Assembly (NCBI RefSeq): GCF_000372725.1 | Contig: NW_005200960.1 | Span: 231,420 to 295,419 of the forward strand | DNA: 64,000 nt | Origin: Emiliania huxleyi CCMP1516 | Taxonomy: Eukaryota; Haptophyta; Isochrysidales; Noelaerhabdaceae | Direction: 5' to 3' | Shown here: positions 10,203-19,072 of the stretch, piece after piece | Numbering within the stretch: the first letter of the stretch is position 1 | Layout of the letters: every line of letters begins with the position of its first letter | Position numbers and translations under genes: made by a program | The notes under the pieces: model-generated | What the model saw: the letters and a program-made list of their open reading frames with translations, nothing else | What the model was told of the DNA's origin: nothing | The model's database searches: none

Positions 10203-12302
10203 TCAGGCCGCGCCGCCAGTGCGGAGAAATTCTCGCTCGAAAGCGGAGCGCCGCACGACGACGTGCACGATGGGCACGCCTGGCACGGTGTAGCCCTCGG
10301 CGCACAGGGCGGCGAGCTGCGGCAGCAGAGCCGTCGAGGCGTCGAGGCGCCGGCAAGTGCCGACGCCAGCCTCGCCGTCGGCGTCGAGGACGAGGTAGGG
10401 CTGCAGCGCCGGCGCGGCGTACTTTCTCTCGGTGTCCCACGGCGGGGAGCGCTCGGCGGCTTCGCCGAACATCTCCTCGAGGTGGTCGGCGAGGCGCTCC
10501 CCCTCTGCCACGTCCTGGATGAAGTCGGACATCGACGCCTCCGGGTAGAGGAGCAGCACCGGAGAGTGCAGCTCTGCCGCGGCAGAGTCGTACCACAGAC
10601 GAGCACCAGCGTGCTCGCCGACGCACTGCTGCCGCAACCCCTCGTCGAGAAACTCTCCCACCGCGAGCCCCCGCGCGCGCAGCGCCGCCGCCAGCTCCTC
10701 CTCCATGGCGGCGCGCGCCGCGGCAGCCACCCTCTTCGCCTCCTCTGCCGCCTCGCGCGCCGCAATCTCGCTCGCGACCGAACGCAGCTCCGCCGCCTCC
10801 GACTCGCCGCCGCCGCCGCAGAGCCGCAGCCCCTCCTCGCTCAGCGCCTTTGCCTCCGCCAGCAGGCCGAGCCGCAGCGCCGCCGCGGCCCCGCGCCGCG
10901 CAGCCTTGACCTGCGACGCCGCCGCCAAGGCGCGAGAGCCACTGTCTGCCCCTCCGGCAGCGCTGCAGGAGGCCGCTCCCCCCTCGGCCCCGGCCGCCGC
11001 GGCCGCGGCCGCCGCGCATCCCTCTGGCTCCGCCCTCGCCTCGTGCTCCGCCCTCACCGCGAGCGCCTCCTTCGCGTCGTCGAGCGCGCGCCTCCAGTTC
11101 CTGAGCGAGGTGTGCGCCGCCGCGCGGTTGGCGAGCAGCGTCGCGCGCAGCCTCGCGTCGCGCGGCCTCTCGGCGAGACCTTCGCTGTACCGCTCCACCG
11201 CGAAGGAGGCGGCGTGCGGCTCGCGGGAGCGCATCGCCTCGTTCCCCTTCCCCTTCTGCCGCTCGGCCCGCTCCTCCGGCGTCGTCTTGAGCGACTCGAG
11301 CGCCGCGAGCATGTCGGAGTCCTCAAACGGGTTCGCACCGTCCGACGACTCGCCGACCGCCGACGCGCCGCACGCGTCTGGCCCGTCCGCCCCGCCGCCG
11401 CCGCCGCCGCCCGCCGCCTTTTGCGCGGCGGCGGCCTCCTCCGCCTCTCGCTCCGCCTCCTCCTCCGCCTCAGGCCCGAGCGGGTAGAGGGGGACGTAGA
11501 AGGCCGAGACGTGGAGCAGGAAGCCGCAGGTGGCGAGGACCGTCTCGGAGGAGAGCGAGGCGAAGTAGCGGAACTGGTCGCGCGTGAGGCCTATCGGACA
11601 CGTCCAGGACGTGTCTGCGGCATGTCGGCGAAGCAGCGGAACTGGTCGCGCCCGACCGCCTCGGAGCTGCTGGTCCGACGAGGGCGGCGCGGCGAGCACG
11701 CGGCGGACGGCCGCCGGGTCGAGCTGCTTGAGCTCGAGGTTCGCCTGCGGGGCGGAGAAGGCGATGGGGGGGGCGCGGCGGGGCGGGGCCGCCGCCGCGC
11801 ACGCGCTGCGCGCCTCGAGCACGGTCTGAAACTCTGCCGGCGAGAGGAGGCCGTCGCCATCCAAGTCAAAGACGGCAAAGGCAAAGGGGAGCGCCTCCCG
11901 CAGAGTCCGCGAGTGCAGCTGCGCGTAGCCGCGGACAAAGGCGGAGAAGCTGACAGCCTCGGCGCCGCTGGCGATGACGCGGCTGACGGAGCGGCAGAGC
12001 AGGTCCGAGTGCACGCCGAGGCTTCGCACGACCTCGGCGAGAGCACCGACGCTCATGGTGCTGGTCTCGTCGACGGCGGCAAAGAAGGGGCGCGAGCGCT
12101 CGCACCTGCGATCGAGCGTGACGGCGGGCACGCGTGAGTGCGGCGATAGGGGCCGAGGCGAGCGAGGAGGCCGAGGCCACCACATCGCGTGAAAGCGCTC
12201 GAGCAGCTCACGCGGCAGCCGCGTCTCCTCCGAGAGATCGCCGCAGAGGAGCCGGCGGGTCGTGGCGTCGTCGTAGGCGGAATAATTCTTGGCGGCGGCC
12301 AT
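10203..12302 (-). CDS. EF-hand / TTC4 (Cns1)-type Hsp90 co-chaperone fusion
   Basis: Three exons (12302-12184, 12105-11660, 11590-10203) give 650 aa. The N-terminal third looks like a calcium sensor: an EF-hand loop at residues 120-131 (DLDGDGLLSPAE, all ligand positions present) preceded by a degenerate hand. After an acidic Ala/Gly linker comes NPFEDSDMLAALESL and three TPR-like helices pairs (KGKGNEAM, LLANRAAAHTSLRNW), then a long Ala/Glu helical region. The C-terminus has the Cns1/TTC4 wheel-domain wording PVLLLYPEASMSDFI, LEEMFGE, PPWD and YLVLDADGE. TTC4/Cns1 proteins bind Hsp90/Hsp70; the calcium-sensor fusion is unusual. An alternative ATG lies at 12383. Intron 2 (11659-11591, GC donor) carries a target duplication. 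Confidence 0.72.
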   Translation of the reverse strand: MAAAKNYSAYDDATTRRLLCGDLSEETRLPRELLERFHAMWWPRPPRSPRPLSPHSRVPAVTLDRRCERSRPFFAAVDETSTMSVGALAEVVRSLGVHSDLLCRSVSRVIASGAEAVSFSAFVRGYAQLHSRTLREALPFAFAVFDLDGDGLLSPAEFQTVLEARSACAAAAPPRRAPPIAFSAPQANLELKQLDPAAVRRVLAAPPSSDQQLRGGRARPVPLLRRHAADTSWTCPIGLTRDQFRYFASLSSETVLATCGFLLHVSAFYVPLYPLGPEAEEEAEREAEEAAAAQKAAGGGGGGGADGPDACGASAVGESSDGANPFEDSDMLAALESLKTTPEERAERQKGKGNEAMRSREPHAASFAVERYSEGLAERPRDARLRATLLANRAAAHTSLRNWRRALDDAKEALAVRAEHEARAEPEGCAAAAAAAAGAEGGAASCSAAGGADSGSRALAAASQVKAARRGAAAALRLGLLAEAKALSEEGLRLCGGGGESEAAELRSVASEIAAREAAEEAKRVAAAARAAMEEELAAALRARGLAVGEFLDEGLRQQCVGEHAGARLWYDSAAAELHSPVLLLYPEASMSDFIQDVAEGERLADHLEEMFGEAAERSPPWDTERKYAAPALQPYLVLDADGEAGVGTCRRLDASTALLPQLAALCAEGYTVPGVPIVHVVVRRSAFEREFLRTGGAA
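11591..11659 (-). repeat. Introner-like intron with ~30-bp target duplication
   Basis: TTC4-like gene intron 2, 69 nt, GC-AG. The intron start (11659-11627) resembles the next exon start (11590-11559), sharing GCGACCAGTTCCGCT and flanks. The body includes a palindrome around GACACGTCC / GGACGTGTC. Confidence 0.82.
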
Positions 12303-12505
12303 AAAGAAGGGGGCAGCGGCGAGACAGCTGTCCCGGGGCTGAGAGGGACGCGTGGACGTCGCGGGCGCGCAATTTTCGGGCATTTTTTTACAGTGTTACC
12401 AGAAAAGAAAAAAAAGGCCGCAGGCGCCGGCCGGAGGCCGGGAACGGGCGGGAAGGGGAAAGGAAGGGAGTGGAAGGGAGAAGGAGGATTTAGACGCTCT
12501 CATGG

Positions 12506-14020
12506 CTATCCACTACCGAAGATCCTCCCATGCAGGCCAGCAAGGATGCCGGTCGCCGAGGCGCCACTGCTGGTTGCCGCCGGCTGCGCCCCCTGCTGCT
12601 CCAGCGCCGCAGCAGCCGCGTTCTCCTTTGCGCGCGCTGCCGCCCTCTTCGCCGCCCTTGCTTCTGAGTTACGTCGCGCCCTGTCGGCAGCGACCTGCTG
12701 CGACGACCGACCGCCACGCTGATCGTGCCCCCTCTTTTTGATCGGGCTGCGCCCGCTGCCACCGCTGCTGCCGCCACCGCTGCCACCGCTGCCTCCGCGC
12801 CCTCCGCGCCTTCCGCGCCCTCCGCGCCCTCCGCCACGTTGCGTACCGCGGCCGCCGCCATCACCACCTACACTGCCTCGGCGCCGTCCACTGCCACCGC
12901 CGCCGCCACGTCGCCGCCCACCGCTGCCGCCGCCGTCGCCTCCTCCGTCGTCCTCCATCGCCTCGCCTCCCGCCGCCTCCTCTCCGTCGCTGCCGCCCTC
13001 TGCCGCCAGCTCTGGGCCCTTGTCGGCGTCGTCCCCATTGCTCAGCTGCGCCGGCTCCACGGCCTGCGTCGCCATGCCGGGCAACGGCCCGGGCAGCTCG
13101 TCGCCACCGACGGCCTGCGCGAGCTGCGGCGGCGGCGCCTCTCTCAGCGCCGGCGGCTCGACGCGCGTGCGCAGCTGTTGCTGCAGGCGGCGGTAGTTGG
13201 CCTCCTCGAGTGCGAGCCGCGCCCGCTCCTCCGCCGCCGCCTCGGCCGCGAGCTTCTCTGCCCTCGACGGCGGCAGGTGGAGCCCGCGCGCGAATGCCGT
13301 GTCTGAGAGCTGCGCGGGCGTCGCGTCGCGCGGCTGCGCCAGCAGCATCTCGACGTCGCTCGCCGTCGGCCGATAGTGCAGCGGCCGCGGCGAGCCGACG
13401 CGCTCCGCGACCCAGCCGGCCTTGTGCGGCGCGCAGATGTGCACCGGCCCGACGCCGATCAGATCGTGCTTGCAGCCGCTCGCGAGCAGGTTGTCCGGGT
13501 GCACGGTGATCTCGGAGCGCGCGAGCTCGTGCGTCATGTAGTTGTGCGCGGCGTCCTCATTGAACGACCTCTGCGCGGGCGAGACGCGGTAGAACTGCTT
13601 GAACTCGGGGCTCTCGTCGCCGTCGTCGCCGTCGCCGTCGCTCGTCTCGCCGTCGTCGGCCGGCTCGCCCTCGCCGCGCGCGCGCTTCGAGCCGGAGGGC
13701 CTTCCCACTGGCGCCGCGCTCGCCGCAGCGTGGTGTTGCGGATGCTGTCGTGCCGAGCTCACGAGCTCGTCCGTCGTGCGCGGCACGTTCGGCGCGACCT
13801 CCGACGGCAACAAGCCGCGCTGCAGCCGCGCAAGGCGGGCCTCCGCGCCCTTCACCTTGCCGGCGTGCGTCTTGTTCGGGCGCCCACGGCCCTTGTTCGC
13901 ACGCTCTTGTCTGAGGTCCTCCAGCTTCTGGTTCTCGATGGCGATGAGGCGGTCGATCTCCCGTTGGCGTTCGCCGGCCTCCTCGAGCTCCCGTTGGGCC
14001 TCCTCGAGCGGTGCGGCCAT
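12506..14020 (-). CDS. Unknown protein: coiled coil, AT-hook-like motif, RGG/Gly-rich tail
   Basis: Single uninterrupted frame, 504 aa. Residues 1-45 are predicted coiled coil (EEAQRELEEAGERQREIDRL). A GRGRPNK motif at 44-50 resembles an AT-hook. An acidic patch (DDGETSDGDGDDGDE) follows near 130-145. The centre (~150-290) looks folded: FKQFYRVSPAQRSFNEDAAHNYM and LLASGCKHDLIGVGPVHICAPHKAGW, with Cys/His that could bind metal. The C-terminal ~170 residues are Gly/Arg/Ser-rich with RGG repeats, then an Ala/Lys helix. The layout suggests a nucleic-acid-binding nuclear protein. I do not recognise a family. Lack of introns contrasts with most neighbours and would also fit a mobile-element gene. 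Confidence 0.6.
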   Translation of the reverse strand: MAAPLEEAQRELEEAGERQREIDRLIAIENQKLEDLRQERANKGRGRPNKTHAGKVKGAEARLARLQRGLLPSEVAPNVPRTTDELVSSARQHPQHHAAASAAPVGRPSGSKRARGEGEPADDGETSDGDGDDGDESPEFKQFYRVSPAQRSFNEDAAHNYMTHELARSEITVHPDNLLASGCKHDLIGVGPVHICAPHKAGWVAERVGSPRPLHYRPTASDVEMLLAQPRDATPAQLSDTAFARGLHLPPSRAEKLAAEAAAEERARLALEEANYRRLQQQLRTRVEPPALREAPPPQLAQAVGGDELPGPLPGMATQAVEPAQLSNGDDADKGPELAAEGGSDGEEAAGGEAMEDDGGGDGGGSGGRRRGGGGGSGRRRGSVGGDGGGRGTQRGGGRGGRGRRGGRGGSGGSGGGSSGGSGRSPIKKRGHDQRGGRSSQQVAADRARRNSEARAAKRAAARAKENAAAAALEQQGAQPAATSSGASATGILAGLHGRIFGSG

Positions 14021-14139
14021 GGTTCACGGCCGCTGTCCGCAGCTGTCCGCACCTGTTAGTCACACCTGCCAAACAGCGCCTTCCCCAATTTTCTCGTTGC
14101 ACCCGCGAGAAGAAAGCGGCCGAATGTCGGAGCCGGGCT

Positions 14140-14410
14140 GTTCGGCAGGCGGCGGCGGCGTCGCAGGACGAGGCAGATGAGAGTGAGACGAGAGTGGGAC
14201 GACTGCGAGGTGGCATGATCGCATGAAGGTTGCAGCGAGAATCGGCGGGGGACTGCGAACGTGCGAAGGGAGATAGAAAGAGGCAGACGACCAAGGGTTA
14301 GGGTGGGCGACGGCTAGCACCACACTCCTCTCCTTAAAACCCCTGTGTGGTGGCGGCGTGCCGTCCTCCCATCCCTCCCTGGCTTGGCCGCGTTCTTTCT
14401 TTCTTTTTTG
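14140..14410 (+). repeat. Dispersed repeat R3 with CTTT-rich tail (copy 1)
   Basis: Shares about 250 bp with 48020-48300: a charged-residue-coding stretch, then GGTTGCAGCGAGAATCGGCG, GGGTGGGCGACGGCTAGC, CTCTCCTTAAAA and GTGGCGGCGTGCCGTCCTCC, ending in a TTTCTTTC run. The constant 3' end and simple tail suggest a LINE/SINE-like element. Further partial copies occur near 47400-47500 and 63297-63330. Confidence 0.65.
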
Positions 14411-14529
14411 TGGGAAATTAGGTGCCCTGTAGGCTTGGCTGCAAAGGGGATTTTTGTTGTGCCGACTTCGATCTTCGTGTGTGCTCCGCTTCTGAGAGAG
14501 AGATTTTGAGACATGAGAGAGAGAGAGAC

Positions 14530-14591
<62 letters not shown>

Positions 14592-14627
14592 GAGATAGAA
14601 AGAGAGAGATTTTGAGTGAGACGGTTT

Positions 14628-14672
<45 letters not shown>

Positions 14673-14680
14673 GGGGGGGG

Positions 14681-14780
14681 NNNNNNNNNNNNNNNNNNNN
14701 NNNNNNNNNNNNNNNNNNNNNNNNNNNNNNNNNNNNNNNNNNNNNNNNNNNNNNNNNNNNNNNNNNNNNNNNNNNNNNNN
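14681..14780. other. Assembly gap (100 N)
   Basis: Exactly 100 Ns after a (GA)n and G run; the size is nominal. Confidence 0.99.
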
Positions 14781-14880
14781 GCCCGCCCGAACAACGCCCC
14801 CCGCGTGCGCGCGCGCCGTCCTGCAGCGTCGCCGGCCGCAGGCCAAGGAGCTCGGCTCCTCGAGAGCACCGACGGACGAC

Positions 14881-15100
14881 GATCGGCTCCTCAGCAGTGG
14901 GACGCCGAGCTGGAGGCTCGGCCCGGAGCTCGCGCGGGCACGTGGAGCTTTCCGCTCGGGCCAGCAGGAAACGGGCGCCCCGCACAGCGACGCCCGCCGT
15001 AGAGTGCCGAGAGCTCGGCTCGACGCGAGCGCCGAGGAAAAGCGATCGGCTCCGCAGCAGTGGGAAACCGAGCTGGAGGCTCGGGCGGGAGCTCGCGCGA
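14881..15100 (+). repeat. Direct repeat pair, ~56 bp each
   Basis: 14881-14937 and 15045-15100 match with a few substitutions (GATCGGCTCC, AGCAGTGGGA, CCGAGCTGGAGGCTCGG, GGAGCTCGCGCG), 164 bp apart. It lies upstream of the ABCF gene; meaning unknown. Confidence 0.7.
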
Positions 15101-15326
15101 GCACATAGCGAGGTGCGTGCGCGGCGGCGTGACACAGGTGAGCGGGCAGCTGGCGCACATTTCGGCTGTGGGAGCTGCCAGGAGTTTGCTCTCTCCGTTC
15201 ACACCTCTTTGCAGAATTCTTTTTCCGGCGTACCTGTGTGAGTGCCAGTGCGCGCCAGTCCCGTGCCACGCCGCACTGTGGCCACACTCGCACGCCGCAG
15301 CAACGCAGCAACGCTGAACCTCAGCC

Positions 15327-17076
15327 ATGCCGTCCGCGCGAGACACGGCATCGACCCTCCTCGCGGGACTGGATGAGGACGTGCTCGACTATCTCGTGAC
15401 GATGCTGGAGGGCGACGAGGAGCAGGAGGCGATGGAGGCGACCGTCGCCGAGTTTTTGCTGTCGACCGAGCACGTCGCCACCGAAGAGGAGGCGACTGCC
15501 AAGTGCCGGGAGCTTTTTGCGGCGCTGTCATGCGCGGGAGCCGCCGACGCGGCGGAGACGGCCGCGGCGCCCGAACCTGAGCTCAAGGTGCTCGAGCAAA
15601 AGACGAGCATCGCCGAGTCGGACTCGCACCTCTTCCGGGACGTGTCCAAGGACGAGCTCGGCGGCCGCCTGGTCGACCTGGATGAGGCGCTTGAGGTGCG
15701 AAGGAAGCGCAAGGCGCGGCAGGAGGCCGAGCTGAGGGCAGTCCGCGCGGCGCACAGCCGCGTCCTGGCGCAGCGAGCGGCGGAGGACGCCGCGCTTGCG
15801 GCGGCGACGACGGCGGCGGTGGAGCTGCGGGCGAAGCAGGGCGCGTACACGGGCGCGGTCGAGGCGAAGCCCTTCTCGCTGCCCAACCCGGGCGGCGGGA
15901 GGGACCTGCTCGAGAAGGCGCGAGATGCAGCCGAGAGGCAGCCGAGAGGCAGCCGAGAGGCAGCCGAGAGGCAGCCGAGACGCAGCCGAGATGCAGCCGA
16001 GACGCAGCCGAGACGCAGCCGAGATGTAGACACGGGAGGGGCCGGCGCGAGACGGCGTCCTTCACACGCGACTCACTGGACTCGTGAGCGGAGAAGGCGT
16101 CCTTCACGCTGGTGCGCGGCCGGATCTACGCGCTCATCGGCCGGAACGGGAAGGGCAAGTCGACGCTGCTGCGCGCGCTCGCATCGCGGCTGGTGGGCGA
16201 CATCCCGCCCGCGCTGACGGTGCACTACGTCTCGCAGGAGGTGCTAATTAAGAATCTAATTACGAATTGATAATGAATAGGTGCACTACGTCTCGCAGGA
16301 GGTGCAGCTCGACGAGGAGCGGCTCGGCTGGACGCCGGCGCAGGTGGCGGCCAACGCCTCAAGAGTCGGCCGCCCGCGCGGCTCTGTCCGTGACGCGTCC
16401 ACGACACGTCCCTTCCTTAGGCGGTGGTGCACGCAGACGTCGAGCGCAGGCTGCGGCGCCGGCGGGTCGAGCAGCCATGTCCACGCCACGTCGGCTGACC
16501 AGTGTCCCTCTCGTCTCCCCTGCAGGCTGCTGCTCGCCGAGGCAGAGGAGCTGGAGGCACTCGAGCTGGCGGCCGCGGCGTCGGACGAGCAGGCAGCTGC
16601 TGGAGGCGCGGCACGCGGGCGCGGCCGTGCGTCCCTGACGCGTCCGCGACACGTCCCCTGCAGACGGGCCGGCTGCAGGAGGTGCGCTCGCGGCTCGAGC
16701 TCATCGAGGCGCCCGCGAGATCTAGCCGAGATCTAGCCGAGATCTAGCCGAGGTCTAGCCGAGGTATGTCTCACTGCTCGAGCGCATCGAGGCGCGACGC
16801 CGCCGAGGAGGGCTTGAGTCTCGGCCGCACCTCGGCCGCACCTCGGCCGCACCTCGGCCGCACCTCGTCTAGGCGCACACCGCCGAGGAGCGCGCCACGT
16901 CCTTGCTCACCAACTTGGGCTTCTCGGCCGAGCTGCGCGCGAGGAGGATGGAGGCGCTCTCCGGCGGGTGGCGCGTGCGGACGGCCCTCGCCGCGGCGAT
17001 CTTCGCGAGGCCCGACTTGCTGCTGCTCGAGTCAGCGGCGCACGGCGCCTCTTCACAGCTGCAGCTGTGAACAGGC

Positions 17077-17114
<38 letters not shown>

Positions 17115-18716
17115 TCGATCGGTGCTCCTGCTCTCGCCCCGCCGCGAGGAGAGGCGGCGCCCCCCCCTGTGAGCTTCCCTCCCCTCCCCCCCCTTTCCTC
17201 CCCTGTGAGCAGGCGCGGTGCTGTGGCTCGCGAGGGAGCTCTCCACCTCGCCGACGTGGCAGCAGCGGATGGCGGTCGTCGTCTCGCACGACCGCGTCTT
17301 CCTCGACGAGGCGGCCACCCCGCACAACCTCTCGCAACCAAGTCCCGCACTTCTTCTCTCGGCCCACCTCGGCCCCTGGCTCACCTCGGCTCACCTCGGC
17401 TCACCTCGGCTCACCTCGCCCGACGAGGTTGCGACCGACACGCTGCACGTGAGCGGGGCGGCGCGCCAGCTGACGCAGAGCCGCGGAAACTACTCTGGTT
17501 GGGCGAAGCGGCGCGCGCAGCAGCAGCTGACGCACGAGCGGGAGATGGAGTCGAAGCGGCGGATGATCGCGGAGCTGCGCGCGTTCAAGCCGCTCGGCTC
17601 GACGCCAAAGCAGATGAAGATCTTCAAGTCGAAGGAGAAGATGGCCGACAAGCTCGAGGAGGAGGAGCGGATCGCCACCCGCCGCCCCACACACCCACCG
17701 GACACGTGCTGCTACACCACCCTCCGTCGACACCCCCCTCCGATGACACGCCTGCTGGTTGACACTTCGGGCCCGCGCCGCTGACCTGTCCTACACCTCT
17801 CCTACACCTCTCCTGGAACCTCCCCGCAGGCGCGCGAGCTGGACGAGCAGGCCGCCTCACTGACCGAGGACGCGGAGCTTCCCCTCTCGCTCAAGGCTGG
17901 CGGCGAGGTGTCGGGCTTCCTCGTGCAGGTCAAGGGCGTGTCCTTTGGCTACCCGGGCTCGGCGGCACCCCTCTTCTCCGGCGTCGAGATGGGCATCGAC
18001 GCTCGCTCGCGGATCGTGCTGCTCGGCGAGAACGGCAACGGAAAGACGACGCGCGCGTCCAAGCTGCTGCTGGGCAGCCTCGCCTCACACACTTCTCTTG
18101 ATTGCGCCATTCTTGTTTAGGCTCGTCAAGCTGCTGCTGGGCGACCTCGCCCCGACGGCGGGCGAGGTGGGGCGGCTTCCGACTAGCCTCCGCACGACTC
18201 GAGCTCCTCACCACTCGGCCTCTCTTGCTTCTCCAGGTGGTGAGTGCGGGCGGCGTCCGCATCGCCCTGGTCAACCAGCACCACGCCGACCAGATCGACC
18301 TCACGCTCTCGCCGCTGCAGTTCCTGATGGAGCGCTTCCCGGGCGACGGCTCGTACGCGCACGAGCAGGCGCTCCGCTCGCACCTCTCCGGCTGCGGCGT
18401 CACCTCCGAGATGATGACGCTCCCCTCCTCGGCGCTGAGCGGAGGGCAGCGCTCGCGTGTCGCCCTCGCCGCCGTCTCATACACGCAGCCGCACATCATC
18501 GTCCTCGACGAGCCGACAAACAACCTCGACCTCGAGTCCGTCGCCGCGCTGGCCGACTGCCTCGACAGCTTCGAGGGCGGGGTCGTGCTCGTGTCGCACG
18601 ACCAGTACTTTGTGGGCCGCGTCGCCAAGGAGGTGTGGCTCGTCGACAAGGGGTCCGTCCGCCGCCTCCCCTCCTTTGACGTGTACCGCACGCAGCAGCT
18701 CAACAAGCTCAAGTAG
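15327..18716 (+). CDS. ABCF ATPase, GCN20/ABCF3-like
   Basis: Thirteen exons join in frame to 734 aa: 15327-15917, 16097-16219, 16281-16355, 16421-16449, 16526-16592, 16664-16708, 16873-17009, 17075-17121, 17213-17310, 17428-17673, 17830-18050, 18121-18166, 18237-18716. The N-terminal ~190 residues carry an ABCF3-type helical extension. ABC domain 1: Walker A GRNGKGKST, signature LSGGWR, Walker B LLLLDEPTNHL. ABC domain 2: GENGNGKTT, LSGGQRSR, IIVLDEPTNNLDLES, then VVLVSHDQYF. No membrane segments. ABCF3/Gcn20 ATPases act on ribosomes, in yeast in Gcn2 activation. Nine of twelve introns use GC donors; at least four show target duplications, one splitting Walker B. Length and both signatures fit the family (about 710 aa). 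Confidence 0.9.
15918..16096 (+). repeat. Composite intron 1 of the ABCF gene: GCAGCCGAGA array plus a stray exon-start copy
   Basis: 179 nt, GC donor. A 10-bp array (units like GCAGCCGAGA) fills 15925-16025. A second copy of the downstream exon start, GGCGTCCTTCAC, sits inside the intron at about 16052-16063, 45 nt before the real one at 16096-16107. This suggests two rounds of insertion at one site. Confidence 0.75.
16220..16280 (+). repeat. Introner-like intron with perfect 25-bp target duplication
   Basis: ABCF intron 2, 61 nt, GT-AG. 16220-16244 is identical to 16281-16305. The body 16245-16280 is AT-rich (starts TAATTAAGAATC, ends GAATGAATAG reading TAATGAATAG), in stark contrast to the ~70% GC exons. 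Perfect identity implies a recent event. Confidence 0.92.
16386..16657 (+). repeat. Family B introner ends in two adjacent introns
   Basis: 16386-16412 and 16631-16657 agree at 25 of 27 positions (GTCC, TGACGCGTCC, CGACACGTCCC). They lie just before the acceptors of ABCF introns 3 and 5. This is a second shared intron body, different from family A. Confidence 0.75.
17010..17074 (+). repeat. Introner-like intron, family A body, perfect 21-bp target duplication, inside Walker B
   Basis: ABCF intron 7, 65 nt, GC-AG. 17010-17030 is identical to 17075-17095, the bases coding PDLLLLD of Walker B. The body 17031-17074 contains arms CTCTTCACAGCT and AGCTGTGA and ends ACAG, matching the body in the P450 gene at 3012-3049 (opposite strand). 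Confidence 0.92.
18051..18120 (+). repeat. Introner-like intron with diverged ~30-bp target duplication
   Basis: ABCF intron 11, 70 nt, GC-AG. 18051-18083 and 18121-18151 share AAGCTGCTGCTGGGC and flanks with several differences, so this event is older. The site is directly after Walker A of domain 2. Confidence 0.85.
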
Positions 18717-19072
18717 AGCCGGGGGAGTGTGCGTGCGGCACCGGTGTGTGTGATATAGATCGTCTCAGAGGTCCCGGCGCACACCTCTGAGGTGAGAGGT
18801 GACTGTGTGGCGAGCTGGCGAGCGTCCGTGCGCCGGACCGTGGCTCTCGGAGAGGGGCCCGAGCGCCCGACACACCGCGCCGCAGAGGGAGAGAGAGAGA
18901 AAGGGATGTCAGTACTACACCCCCTTTGGCACGCAGGAACATCGGCTTTGGCGTTAAAAAATAACCAAGTGTTTCGGTTGCGCGGGATCGCGTAAACACT
19001 GACAGTGTGGTTTGCGACGGGTGCGCAGCTTGTAGCGTGACGATTCGAAGTGGCCGCGCTGCCACACGTACC
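18717..19072. other. Intergenic between convergent genes
   Basis: 356 bp between the ABCF stop and the Dabb stop. An AT-rich patch at about 18950-18970 may serve 3' processing. Nothing else seen. Confidence 0.5.

Larger units (their letters stand above)
14411..15326. other. Microsatellite, assembly gap and duplicated sequence; no gene
   Basis: Holds a (GA)n tract at about 14510-14662, a G run to 14680, 100 Ns at 14681-14780, and a direct repeat pair. A copy of repeat R6 on the minus strand occupies about 15186-15275. Long frames crossing this stretch are artefacts of simple repeats and Ns. Confidence 0.7.

Noticed and set aside
10263-12137. A 624-aa plus-strand frame
   Set aside because: It is the antisense shadow of the TTC4-like gene, whose minus-strand protein has clear domains.
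14513-15241. Frames crossing the (GA)n tract and the N gap
   Set aside because: Simple repeat (Arg-Glu or Ser-Leu runs) and undefined bases; not coding.
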